This document shows, one piece after another, positions 24,926 to 38,000 of a stretch of 64,000 nt of DNA. Origin of the DNA: Casuarius casuarius (taxonomy: Eukaryota; Chordata; Aves; Casuariiformes; Casuariidae). The first letter of the stretch is position 1, and each line of letters starts with the position of its first letter. The stretch is from the NCBI GenBank assembly GCA_003342895.1, contig PTFA01000029.1, forward strand, positions 2,293,951-2,357,950. Direction: 5' to 3'. The notes under the pieces are model-generated. The model worked only from the letters and a program-made list of their open reading frames with translations. It was not told where the DNA came from and ran no database searches. The position numbers and the translations under genes were made by a program.

Positions 24926-26985
24926 ATAAAGCATCTCTTCGTTAGCATACATAAGTTGCTGCTGTTAGCAGCATTGTGGATCAGTGTAAAAGGCTGGATC
25001 AGTTTGATTATTTCAATCAAATCATCTCACTGGCTTCTGTTCCCTGAATTGACCATGCTATGCGAGTCTCATAATATTTCTGAGCATCTTATATACGTTG
25101 CAGCTTCAACATCGGTAATATTTTTTTTAAGGAAAAAAAATTGGAAACTAATCCACTTGAGAGAATACAGTGTTTAATACAATGTCATCCTTTTCTAGTT
25201 TTTATTGAATGCACTCAAGCATCCCCACTTGCTCTTTTAAACTACTGCTGCATACTGAGTAGACATCTTTATTGTGTTATCTACACTGCCTCCCAATCCT
25301 TTGTCCTCAAATAACCCTGGAACAGAACTAGCTGGCATGTAATCAGTGTGTGTGCAGCAGCATATGACACTGAATGCAAAATTTTGTGCCAAGCACAGAA
25401 ACAACGTAAATTTAGTTTGCTTCCAGTTTTATGGCACACATTTTTATTTTTCAAAAAAGGAGCTGTAAAATAAATTTTAATAAAGAATTTGTTTGCAACA
25501 AATACTAAAATAATAGCTCATATGAAATACCTAGAATGAAAAGGTAGCATGATAGATGTAGTGTGGTGGTCTTACCCATGCACCCTTTTCAGTAAAAGAC
25601 TGGTTAGTAAGACAGGAAGGTAAAATTACACATATTCTGGCTGCAGTGTAATAGGCACATGTGTATGTCTTACAGCAGGGAAGAAAAATTGCCCAGATTC
25701 CAGCAATGCCAGAATTATAACTGCTTGGATTGCTAAGGATCTGCTCAGTCCATCTGCACACATCCAAGCATGCCAGGTGTTTGCTTTTCTGCATTGTTAT
25801 TAACCATGTAAGATCCTTCCAAAAACACATTCAGAAAGAAGTAACTGCATTTCTTAAACACAAACTATACCTCACCTGAAAATATGTACTGAAAGAAAGC
25901 CTATTTTCGCTGTTGAGTGAGGGGGGTTTTTTTCTTTTAAATTTGGCACGCTGCAGTAGCGCAAAAAGTTACAAGAGTGGACGACCTCTTGTTTCCACTT
26001 GAACAGTACAAAGGCTACTCTATCATGTGACAGGGGAATGTAATATCTTCCCGTCTCTTCTACCATGCTGCATGTAGTCTTGACTTGGAAATATTATAAT
26101 CTCAGGAAGATGCAAGTGAAATATAAACTACAGCCAAGAGTCAGGACGGTCACAAGAAATACACAGGAGATCACAAAGACCTTTCAGAGTCAAATCCTCT
26201 CTCTGTTACTAGCACAGGGTTCAACATCCAGTGAGTTCCTTCTCTTCTGCATCTCCGTATTTCCAATAATACAGTGGGAGTACTGACTACTTATTTGCCC
26301 CAAGAGACTAAAGCTTGCAGACTGCTCTCCATACATTAGACTAAGCTTTGAAATCACACCGCTGAACACAATCAGTAGCGATACATCAAAGTTGAGAGGC
26401 AAAGAAACATATTTCTACTCACAAACAAATATTTCTTAGAAGGTGGATTTTTAAATGACTGTATTTTTATTCTTACCTAAAACAGGAAAGACTTGCCTCT
26501 CTCAGCATACATTTTATGTCCATAAAGTTCACTCACACATTCTGCACTCCAATCTAAAAATCTCAGTACTATGCAAGCCAGCCTTCCTGACCCCACTGGA
26601 ACCCACATAACCAACAGTTACAAAGCCTCAGGACACACAGCTATAAGGGCTATTGGGAAAGGAAGCTCCACAAGCAATCAAGTTTATCCAAGAGGCCCAA
26701 CGCTCAACTGTAAGGTTGGGTCCACAGCTAGGTTAGGTACTTTCACTCTAAGGAGCCTCTGAAGGCTTCCACGGCCATCAATTCACATTATTAAATGAAT
26801 TCTGCACCAAAATAGTAGAGCTGGCAGTCAAGCGAAACAGCTACTAGCTCTACACCGCATAGGCAATGAAATTCTTATATAATGCATCACTACATATGAT
26901 TGAAACGCCTCCGCCACAGTTTCAATAGTATTTATGGAAAGCTTACTTAATCCCATCCTGATCCACACTAAAACTAATTTAACAA

Positions 26986-27015
26986 NNNNNNNNNNNNNNN
27001 NNNNNNNNNNNNNNN
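26986..27015. other. Assembly gap (30 N)
   Basis: Thirty undetermined bases inside intron 3, directly followed by an uninterrupted run of A. The gap probably reflects a homopolymer that sequencing could not resolve. It does not touch an exon. Confidence 0.99.
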
Positions 27016-27240
27016 AAAAAAAAAAAAAAAAAAGAAAAGAAAAGTTACCAAGCCAGTATGACACACAAATGCTTGCACAAGCACGAGTGAGAAATAAGCA
27101 AGCAAGCAACAAGCAGAAGATTGCTTCCAGTCAAGGCATTAGCTTAAGGTATTCATAAAACTACTGTGAAGTCCGTACTATTTTCAGCAGTTCACAAGGT
27201 TTAAAGGCATGAACATGTCTCATCACAACAGGAAATATAC

Positions 27241-27497
27241 CTTAACAAGGCATTCATGCAGGTCTCACAGTATCTGTGTCCACATTCAGTTTGTTTAGGA
27301 TTGCATAAAATGAGATGACATTTTTCACATTTATACTTATCCTCCACTGCATTTACAAATTTCTCTTTGTAGCCGCCTTGTTCTGGAACATAAATTGATG
27401 CTGAAGGACTGCGATCAGGATTGGCCCTTTGTTGTACCATTTCTACGGATAAAGGGGGTTCTGTCTTTTTACTGGCGTCCATGCTCTAGGATAATTT
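27241..27497 (-). CDS. TRAF3: TRAF3 coding exon 3: start codon, N-terminus and first part of RING finger
   Basis: The acceptor is CTTCTTTACAG before 27497; the donor is TTAAG followed by GTATAT (GT at 27240-27239). Fifteen UTR bases precede the ATG at 27482-27480. An in-frame TAG sits two codons upstream, and the start context has A at -3 and G at +4, so the start is well supported. The 242 coding nt give residues 1-80 and two bases of codon 81. The N-terminal tail (1-30) is the least conserved part; the VPEQGGYKEKF block from residue 32 is a TRAF3 hallmark. Six of the eight RING zinc ligands are here: C52, C55, C67, H69, C72 and C75. The exon ends in phase 2. Confidence 0.97.
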
Positions 27498-30400
27498 CTG
27501 TAAAGAAGAAATAAAATAAGAAACCTGTGAGAAATGAACACCTTTTGTCCCACTTAAATAAAACAAGACAAATACAGCATTTCTGATAGACTACATTATT
27601 ACCGAAAGCACTAAAAACAGATGTGTGTCCATGCATCATGTGAACATAGTATGTATGTAAAGTGAGCACATAGGCATAAGTATATTACAGGTAGCAAATC
27701 TGTAAAATATTCTACTTTTTTTCAAAGGCTTCAGAAGACCAAGACTTAAATCCTGCACCTGAAAGCATAGTCTTAGTTAACTGTGGGCACACCTAGGGAC
27801 AAATAACAGCAGAGTTCATATTCCTCCATCTCTACCTCTGAAAAACATCCTTGGTATTGAAGTGATACCATTAAAGGAGACAGCGGGGGGAGTGCAGAAG
27901 AGGGTGCACTGGTACAGTACTATGTACAACACTACTCACATGCTACTGTGAAAGGTGCAGAACTACCAGTGTCCTATACAAAGTATATGGAGTCTATGCA
28001 GCTCCACTGTCAACTTTTACTGTCCACCCCATTCAGCAGCAATGCGTAAGACATACTGTTTTAAGTCTGTTTTAGAATGAAATGATGGGCTTTTACTCAT
28101 TAAACACCTTCCAACCTTTTCATCATACATTCCCACATGAAGAGAAAAGGTGATAAGTCTAATTGCCAGGAGAAATAGGTCTACATAACTTGGCTGCTTT
28201 ATTAATTCACCAGGACTAAGCACAATTGGCAGGCAGCTGAGAAAATAATTAACGTGGTTGAAGACTGAATTAGAGTGCCTATTATCCTGGACTGCAATAA
28301 TTTTAGGTCAGCATGCAAAGAATTGGCAGAGCAACAGAGGAAGAATACCCCAAAATAAATCGTAAAAATGGCTTTGAATAATTTCACAGCTTACCTTGTG
28401 ATCAAAAAAAAGTCTAAGTGATCTTAACAAAAAACCTCAGTAGTTAAAGGAGAAAGCACAGTTGGAGGATACACCATCACCTATCTACACAAGAGAAATA
28501 CCCACCTATTTGCAAAAGAAAGGCATACTTCAATTCTCCTTCCATGTTAACTGACATTTGAAGTATCAACTTTTTTCACTACTCTACAATTAACTCCTAA
28601 CCACTACAGTTATAATTCAACTTTAGGAAGCAGAATGAAGAAATGAAGCACAGTTCATTTCTCATTTATAACAGTAAGTTCTACCAGTACCAGAGGGAGT
28701 CAAATACCTCACGTCCCAAACACACAAACCCACACTTTCTTCTTTTACGTAGTTTTTGTAATCTCGTAGCTTCCTTTGCTAAATCTAAAGCAAGTATTTG
28801 TAATTAAACATATCTCCTTATAGTTCATTTCTGCATCTGCAGCTTCTGAGCTAATATACCAGAGAAAGTCGTACTGCCTAACTTTAAGCATAGAATGCTC
28901 CATGGAGACTAAACAGACAAGGAAATTTCTCTTTCCTTGGTTTCTGATGCCAACTTTTCTTTCTAGAAACAAAAGACAAAAATCATTGCAACTTCTCACT
29001 GATACCATTTCATGTATTTACCCATACCAACAGAGCAAGGGTAGAGCCAGCGGAATCCACACATCAGTGCCCCAACACCCAACCACCACCATCACCGGAA
29101 AGCCTCTTTCTGCCTCTCCATTATGCAGAGAGAGTCTAAGGAAACCATCCTCATAAATCAGTACTTGAGCCCAATGACTAAGTCATATTCAAAACCATCA
29201 GAAAAAAAAGTTTCTACAATAACAGGAAGGGGAAATATGAAGTCTGGTCCATAATTTGAATAGATGTCTGTCTGCTCCTGGTCTAGTCTTCAAAGACTGC
29301 AGAGCCTGGTGCCTTGGCAGAACAATCTGAAGAAACATGAGAAAAATCACTGTTGAACTGAAAGTAACTTGCACTTACTCTTTAAAATGAAGAAAACCAG
29401 ACTAAGTCAGCCCAGGGAGTTAAGTAAAGCCTGAACTAGAGTTTAAGCAGCAAGCATCAAGAACAGATTGATGGCACTAAAGAGGGGCTTCAGGAGATTG
29501 TAACCAGCATACAAGAAATGAGACATGATGCTGAGAACAAGAGTCTGGGAGACAAGAAGGTTAGAGAACTGTCATGGGTGAGAAAGGAAAGCAGCTAATG
29601 AAAGTAGTTTAGCTTTAGAGACTGCTCCAAGACATGACTGGCATTGCTGAACATCCATGGCTGAACAAAAGGGAGCCCAGTTCTGGGCTTAGGACTTGGC
29701 AGTTTGTTGAAGCTGTGAGAAAAAAAGATTAGCTGGAGAGAGGAAAAAAAAGAAAAATTGCAATTCCATAAGCATCCGAATCAATGAAACATGGTTACCT
29801 ATGCTTTTTCATCCTGTGGATGACTGTGAGAAGAACTCCATTCAAAGCTTGCAGTTCAGGAATCTGTAAAGGTTTCAAGTTCTCTGCTGATTTATAATTT
29901 GCTTCTCCTCCCCCTGCAACTGCATATTCTCACATGTATTCTGTTATCATCTTTGATACCTCTACTATCAAGTCCTGAACTCAGCAGCCAACTTCAAGCA
30001 CATTCACCAGTGAGAACAATAACACAGGGAATGTGATAACATTAGCCTTTTTTCCTTAAAGTGCCAGGATAAAACAAGAGGCAGTCTGATTCTGACCCAA
30101 AGAAGAAATTCAGAAAAAGAGCCATCTGAAAGGACCATTAGTAAATCAGGAGAACGCAAAGTTCTCAAATTTGGAAGTTGTAACACACAACTACTGAATG
30201 CCCATTTACTTATTTTCTTCCAAACAAAAAGAAACTAAAGATAATTAAAGATGTGCAGTCTTTCAATATTATTATTTCTTCACAGAAACTGAGTAATTAG
30301 TCAGAAGGAGGTGGGGTGGAGAGAATATTCAAGATTTAACTGAGAAAGAGTACTGAATACAGAATGAGCAGCAGGTGAGAGTTTCATAGAGATATGAAAC

Positions 30401-31637
30401 TGCTAAGGAGCTGGATTGTCAGCTGGCAAGAAATTTCATACCAAAATAGCTGCACAAGGCTCCACAGGATTCCACTTTTTGAATTGACATATTGGATATA
30501 TTGTCACAGAAAATAATGAGAAAGCACACTGATAAATAAAATTTACTATGCAATATGCCTAACAGTGAGATTTGTGTGCTTCAGCTTCATAAAACATTTT
30601 TGTTTTATGAAGAATAACGTCAGACAAGAAAAGCTAAAAGACTGCAGCATCACAGTTGCCAGCAGGGTGAGGAATTCTCTTCCACAATATTCTGAACAGC
30701 AAGCATTTTCTTATACAGTAAAAAAAAAAACAGGAAGCCATTCAGAGAGTACTTTGTTAAAATACAACAGAGAACTGAGGTTAAAAGAGCACCAAGAACT
30801 ACTTTATTATAACCAAAGAGCTGCATTTAACAAAAGGGTTGGGGGGGCTTGACATTTATCTCAAAATGCACACACAAATCAGACTTGTACACGTGGAGCT
30901 CTTTCATCATGCATATGAGTTACATGCTATTACATGTGTATACAGGATCAGCAAGGAACACAAGCGTGGGTAATACAAAGATTTCAGCTGCCACCCTCCT
31001 GCAAACCGCTTTCCATTGTAGTTTACATACCACTACGGGGTGTCATCCGCAACGCCTTCTTTTCCTTTTCAGGAACCTTTAACAGCAGGAGTCAGGCTAT
31101 ACGCTCATAAACATGCTTCAAACTGCCAAGCTTAAGTCACACCTCAGTAAGTTACTACGCACCTACAGTAATGAATATTAAACCCTTCTAGGAAGCCCAG
31201 AGATGGGTCTGGCTAGAATGTTCAAGATAGGCCACACCTAGTGGGACCTCTGACTCCTCAAGGCATGGCAAGATGCTTTGAAGTCAAAGACTTTGGTCCT
31301 TGGTCAGGAAATTAAATCTTAACTCCTGTTTCATCACTAGCTGTCAAGCTCCAGTTTCTTATCTCTGGGAAAAATCGTCACAACAAAGGAATGAATGACT
31401 TTTGGATGTCTTTTAAATCTCAGAATCTGTTGGACGAACTGTTAAACCTTGAACGTTCATCTTTCAGAACCGATCAATGTACAAGAAAGAGGCAGAGCCT
31501 CCACAGCTGGTTCTGTCCACTATTTGTTACATTCTTTTGGCTACCTCTTAAGCAGTCAACCCACACCTATATCCATGCTTCTGCAGATTAACAGAAGCGG
31601 AGACCATTCTGGTCATCAGAGGTGTGATGCTGCCTGT

Positions 31638-31652
31638 CCCCCCCCCCCCCCC
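31638..31652. repeat. Poly(C) homopolymer, 15 bases
   Basis: Uninterrupted C run on the plus strand, so a G run in the TRAF3 pre-mRNA. Length calls in such runs are often unreliable. Confidence 0.9.
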
Positions 31653-32148
31653 ACAAGGACTACCGGTTTGTGAGGTCCCACTGGGCTCCATTTGTCACCC
31701 CTCCTGTTCAATACAAGTTATTCTCAAGTTGTGGAGTTTTGTATTTGGTTTGGGGGGAAGAGAAGAAAGGAGGCAGAGTTCAAATGCATAGTACATCTCC
31801 GCAAGAGAAGAAGTGGTGATCTAGAACAACGATTTGACAGAAAAAAAAAGTCATGAGAAAGGGGCTTTATTACTCCAAAAAGCAGTCTTTCTTCCGCAGG
31901 TCTTAACACTAGATTTAAATAACACTAGTTATACCTAAACAATAAAAGGCAGCCAAACAGAGATTCATCTTGTAAAATAAGCAGTTAAGCACTTTTATAG
32001 CACAGATTATATCACACAGAAAGAAGGACTTTGAGGGTAACATTCAATCATTTCACACTCTACTTTCAAAGTTTCCATCTCTAAGCTAACTGTTAGCCAC
32101 TGTTTTAATTTTTAAAACTATGCCTTGTAAAGATGTTGGTGCTAACCC

Positions 32149-32180
32149 CTATACTAATAGACTGGTCTATACTAATAGAC
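32149..32180 (+). repeat. Short tandem duplication, 18-base period
   Basis: CTATACTAATAGAC occurs twice, at 32149-32162 and 32167-32180. This is a small direct duplication, probably from replication slippage. Confidence 0.85.
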
Positions 32181-34879
32181 TTTATACTTTGTAAATGAGC
32201 TGGACCTCTAGATCGAGTTTCAGGCTGTAAAAAACTGTAGTGAAGGCTAGATCAACTTGTTGTCATTTGACTCGTACTAAGACTAGTACGGGGGGGGGGG
32301 GTAGAAACTGGAAGCAAAAGAGAATTTACTGACAAAGATATTCTAAGAATTGGAAAGCACGGGAGTTCCCATACAAAAAGCAGTTTGTTCTTTCCTTGTG
32401 CAAGCAAGGAAGCTGTGCTCATCATAGAGAGTGAAGATACCTTAGATAAACGCATTAAGCGTTTTGTACCATATACACCACATATTTTTATTAGGGAATA
32501 AACCAAATTCACAACATAAATTTTATAGAGGCTTTATATTATTTCTAAGAATAAATTTGTATCTGAAAAAGTTAGAAAACTTCCATAATTCTTACCTAAT
32601 CCAGAACACTTCCAAAAATTTTTTGACTGCGAAAAAGACTGCATTTTTTGGCACCCAGAGCGCCCTGCATGAAGACCATTTCAGTATATTGGCAATGCAG
32701 AGCAAATAAGGTTTTAAAAAAGTTTTAAAATTAAAAAAGGTCAAGAAGTTATTTCAGGTAAGTGTTTGTGTTAAGCTACCAGAGAAGAGGCTAACAGAAG
32801 ATACAGTCTAATTTAGTTATTATTTGGGGGGAAAAAAGCTTTTTAATCAAATAAAAATTTGTACTTCCATCAAAAGTTATTCAATCAGAACAGTGCTACA
32901 TACACAATATATAAATTAATCTCTGGGGGGAAAAAAAAAAAAAACAGAAAAACAAAAAACTGAAGTTCAACAGGGAGCTAAAGATCACAGCAGAAGAATC
33001 GTCAGTGAACATGATCCAACCTTTCCTCTTCAAAGAGCAATGTATTTATCTCTATCTAGAAATCATAAGAACACACATACCACACTTTAATGCCTCATCC
33101 TAATTAGGTCATTTGTGGTAGCTTGGAGTGGTTTCTTTTTAGTTTAACTTTCATGAGATAAGACTCAGTTCAGTTTGTCCTCCTGTTCATGTCAGCTTCT
33201 CAAAAACATTTGGGAACCAAATAGACAGACAGGTTTCATGAAAATCAGCAGTTATGAGGGGAATAGAAAGAGAAACTTAATGTAGCGTCCTAGTGAGCAA
33301 AAGGCTGAAGTGCAACCTCAGTCATTACCTCCTCTGGGCACTTTATCAACTGGCCAGTCAGTACACAGTTGCATCAATACTAGCCAAGGCCACCTGCTCC
33401 CTCCTGTCTAGGCAACATTTACGGTCTCAGTCTACTCCAATATCATCTTATTTGTGAGCTTTTGGTGATTGTTTTTTTGTGAGGAGGAGAAAAGAGGTGA
33501 AAAAGGGATAGAGTGCACGAATCAGGAGGAAATCAAACTTTTCAAGTTTCACTCTTCACAGAATTTTCTTTTTTTAAATTTACAGGATACATCCCTCAGA
33601 GAACCAAAGCATCAGGTAACTAGACTGGTATTTATGGCTCTTAAGTTTTGCTAGCCCATGTGCTTTCTATCACTAAGAATTACTGCTTCTAGTTATCATA
33701 CAGAAATATTCACCTTAAAATAAATGATTAAAAAAATAAATAAACTTTGCCTAGTATTTCAGTGTTTTGTAGTGGCTAATAAATTCTTACCACACATATG
33801 TATTTATTGAAAAGAACATACATCTTTCTTTCACCACCTTTTAGACAGTCCTGTTCCTACTTCTAAATGCAATTATAATATAGAGCACACTGCCATAACT
33901 TGATGACGGATTAAAACAGTAACACAAGCTGAAAGCAGTACACCGGAGACAACACAGTATCAATTTACTCAGTGCAACATGAACATCAGAAAAATTAAAG
34001 ACGAGCAGGGAGGTCTACCACGGGAATCATGCCTCTAGAGCTCTCAGATATGAGGATATGTGGAGACCTGTTCTCGCAATATCCAGCCTGGCATTCAGGT
34101 AGAAGCCCCACAGTTGACTCTGGACAGGGGCACAGAACAGCTAAGTAGTAAAATGTAAATAGCTTAAACCACTCCCCCAAAACACACAGGCGAGGACTGA
34201 AGCAGATTGGAGTGGCAGTCCTGAAAGCACAGAACTGCCCAGATTTTGCCTTTTACAAAAATCAGAAGTGTCATCACTTTCCCTGCTCTTGCCTGTAGAG
34301 GGGAACTCTTGATTTTCTTCTCCCCCCTGCCCCCCATGTACTTGTCATGTTTGAAGCACCAATCATGTTTTCTGTATAACATGTACAGGACAAGCAATCA
34401 GTACTGAGATATTTCCAGAATCTGCTTTACGAGGAAATGCTGGAGTGGCGGTGAGGGTTCACTGCTGGCAACCAACGCTAGATACAACTTTACATAGTGA
34501 ACAGATGAGACCATTCCTTATCTTCTTTCATGCAAAACACTCAAATATTAACTCTAATTCCCATGCAAAAATAAAAGTAGTAATGATACATAATACTGTT
34601 TTTTCCTTGTGTTAAAAGAAATTGCATATTTTAACTATTTTAAACTTCGCCCAGCACTTCTAGAAGCACACATCTCCTTTGCATAAACAAATGCAAGCCA
34701 ACTGTGAAGACAACCTTGAGATCATATGCAAAATAGAAAGGATGAAGATCAATAGGAAAAAGCAGTACTTGGATATAAGCAAACAGGATAGGAACATTTG
34801 TGTATGTATACAAACAGCAATTCTCTGCAATAAAAGCTTCTGTTACTTGAATGCTCTTCAGTCATTTGTTACTGTAGAA

Positions 34880-35075
34880 CCCTAGAAATGTTTAGGTTGG
34901 AAGGAACCTCTGGAGGTCATCTAGTCCAACCTCCTATTCAGAGCAAAGCTAACTTCAAAGCTAGCTCAGATTGCCCAAGGCTTTGTCCAGCCAAGGTTTG
35001 AAAACCTCCAAGGATGAAGATGCCACAACCTCTCTAGGCAACCTGTTCCAGTGCTTAACCACTCTTATCGGGAGG
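34880..35075 (-). mobile_element. CR1 LINE fragment, opposite orientation to the first copy
   Basis: The sequence reads as the complement of the CR1 3' region: TTAGGTTGGAAGGAACCTCT, GGAGGTCATCTAGTCCAACC, CCAAGGTTTGAAAACCTCC, then CCACAACCTCTCTAGGCAAC and CTGTTCCAGTGCTTAACCAC. The extreme CR1 terminus (octamer) is worn away. It is co-oriented with TRAF3 and carries no coding sequence. Confidence 0.92.
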
Positions 35076-38000
35076 AGGGTATTTTATTATAGTAACTATG
35101 ATGTGATCTTCTTGTATAGAAAAAAGGTCTGATCCAATACATCAATTGCTATGTTCTCAAGCAACTAAACTATATTTCACCATAATGTTTAAGGACTCTA
35201 TTCTGTAAAGTTATCAGGCCAATAGCAAAACTACTTTTGGCTTGAGTGGTACAGGGTATTCCTCATTTTCCTATTTGAGCTGGAAAATCAGAAGTATAAA
35301 AATTGGGTATCTTGATGTTTTTGCAAAAGAACAACCTTGCATGCCACTTGAATCACAGACCTAACATTGTGTCTTTCCCACGTTCTAGTTTGCAAGATGA
35401 CCGAATAACAAAAAATGAATCGTAAGTTAGATGTATATTGTTTTATTCTGCGTTACTTCTTCCTCAGCACTATTTGTTACAGAAATGAGTCCATACACTC
35501 ATGTGAAATGACTTACAGTATTTATCCCAGTACAAGAAACTCAGTTTAGTAAGCCTGCTAGACTACGCTTTCATGGAAACAGTTCCAATATATTTATCGT
35601 TACACTAAGCAAGATGGAGCATTTCTATGTTCTAAATGGAAAAGAAAGCATAGCAGTGATGCGCAAAGTAATTACATCAGTATTAAGAGATGAGAACAGG
35701 AACATTTATAAGTAATAATTTAGTATTAATTCATTTTGGAATATCTAGGAGCCCAAGGACTGACACTTTTAACAATTACCCAATAATACATTGAGTACAA
35801 TTAACAGAATTAACATATCCCGCTAGTGGGGGGAGGGGAAAAAATCAAATCCCTAAGACACTACGTTCAACTATTACTTTTTGAAAGTTAACAACATTTC
35901 TTTTGAACCACATCATATGCCCTGGCAAAATGGCTTTAAATTTTAAGATTGAGCCTGAGGCAGTAGCAAAAACAGAAAGTGTTTGTATTTTGAGTTACGC
36001 TTGCTAACTACAGCTCTTAATAATTATTGCATAATCTCAGCGGGCTATCAAAACACATTATAAAGTTATGTGAATGCAAGAAATGAAAAGGCTTTTTTAG
36101 AAATCAAAGATCTCTTAAGCTTTGAAAGCCTGAGTCACAGTTCAGCAGATAAGAGACATGCTGTCCAAACTAACAGTATGCACTGGCTCTTGTTTATTGT
36201 AATACATACAAGATTACTGCATTTCACCTATGGAAATTAACCTCCATTTGGGATACATATCCCTGTAGGAGGTTTTTCATTGAAATATTTAAAGAATAGG
36301 AAAGGTCAAAAAATGGTCAGATGATCTCAGGACAAAGTGTACTTTAATCTCTTCCTCTGCTGTTTTGGGGAAATCCATGATTGAGATATGTATGCCAGTC
36401 CCATGCTGAGGAAGTGGGTCAACACCATATATTTTTTGTAATGTTTGGCTCTGTTTACAAAAGAAAATACTCAACTATCACAAAAGAAAAAGACTAAGAT
36501 TAGACATTCTGGGAAATGCCTGTGCCATAGTCATCTATTTGAAGTTAAAGGTACTTTCCTGTTATGGAACTATTTTATAAACAGTTTGAAAAGAGAGCTA
36601 GCGAAAACAGTTTATATTTGCATTCTGAACACTCTGTCTTTATGGGAAACTATTTACATCAATCCAGATTTTCTCCACTTCCCATTTTACAGCAAGCCTA
36701 ACATTTCCTTTATTTTTGTTGCACAGCAAGCCATTGGTTCACATTACAAATGGCAAGTTCAAATCACACGCACCCAAAAGAGAAGTCATTCACTATGTTT
36801 CCCATTCATGCCTACTATTATCAGGAAACAATAAATTGGAATTACCCATGACAAATCATTACAGGGAATAACAAGGATTAAGACAGATGGCATGTCCAAA
36901 TGGTTTTGGCCAAAACACATTGTCCTAGTAAAAGACATCTCATGTAAGTGTCCTTAAAAAGTCCACTCTTCCTCCAGAGGTGTGCCTTAAAGAAGAATCC
37001 GTCGCATAATTTATACGAAACATCTTGCTTTTAAACTACATCAACTCAAGACAATAAAATCTTTTTATCCTGTCACTACTCTGAAAACATCAAATAACCA
37101 TCAAAAAACCTGCTGCCTTTTAAAGTTAAGTCATTGAGGGGTTGTTTTGTTTTGTTTTGAACCCAGACCTATCAATGGATGCTATTCTTTTCCACTCAGT
37201 TAATCAATTAGATCTTATTTTCAAACCCAATGAAATTTTATCTGTCTAGCAGCATAGCAGCAGATAGTCTATCTGCACTGCTGACTGGTAAGTGCATGAA
37301 GAACACTTTCTGCATTGCCAATTTCTGGCAGAATGCATCTGTGCTGACTCTTAAGTGAATCCAGGCTTGAAATCTAATCTGCAGTACTACCTAGCTTAAA
37401 ATCCCTTACCTCAGTTCCTGTTATTATTAAAAGAAGAAAATATCTGGAGGCAAAGGTGTCACACAAGACAAGGAAAAAAAAAGGGGGGGGGGAGAAAAAA
37501 AAGCACTAAGAGGCTTGTTATATATAATTACAGGAAAACTGCCTTCTCAAAAATCCCCAAAATATTAGTAAATCCAATTTTAAAATGCAGCTGATGTTTA
37601 ATGGAATCATCCTCCCAGGAAATTCTGAATACAGTAGAGTATAGAGGAAGCCGGTAAATTAAATAAATGCAACTTCAGTATGGTTCTGCATTTTTTGAAT
37701 TCAATGTTGAAATTAAATACTGTGGAACTAGAAATGGCTATCCCAGAAAACTGCGATGATGGTATCTGACTTCCACAACAAATTATTTCTAGTCTATCCA
37801 AATTAAGTTTTCTAAGCCTACATCCAAAGCTCAAAAACCAGAGTAATATAGTCCCAGTTCTATGGAAGCTAACTCACCTACATAAAACATTACCTGGTCT
37901 TCCACTTTATATGGCTGACTTTTGAATACTATAAATACAAATCAGTAAGAATTACTTTTTCTACATTGGAAAAACTCCAAATATTAGTCAAATTCCAGAA

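Larger units (their letters stand above)
24308..27240 (-). other. TRAF3: TRAF3 intron 3
   Basis: About 2.9 kb. It contains an old SINE relic at about 24705-24925 and a 30-base run of N at 26986-27015, followed by an A tract. No gene was recognised. Confidence 0.9.
27498..34879 (-). other. TRAF3: TRAF3 5' intron, part nearest the ATG exon
   Basis: About 7.4 kb of AT-rich sequence with no recognised gene. Notable small features: a strong minus-strand donor (ACAAG then GTAAGC, GT at 28394-28393), a 15-base C homopolymer at 31638-31652, an 18-base-period tandem duplication near 32149-32180 and a 12-base G run at 32290-32301. Confidence 0.85.

Noticed and set aside
36445..36834. A 129-codon plus-strand open frame in the 5' intron
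   Set aside because: No known motif, AT-rich codon use and no flanking splice sites that would make it an exon.
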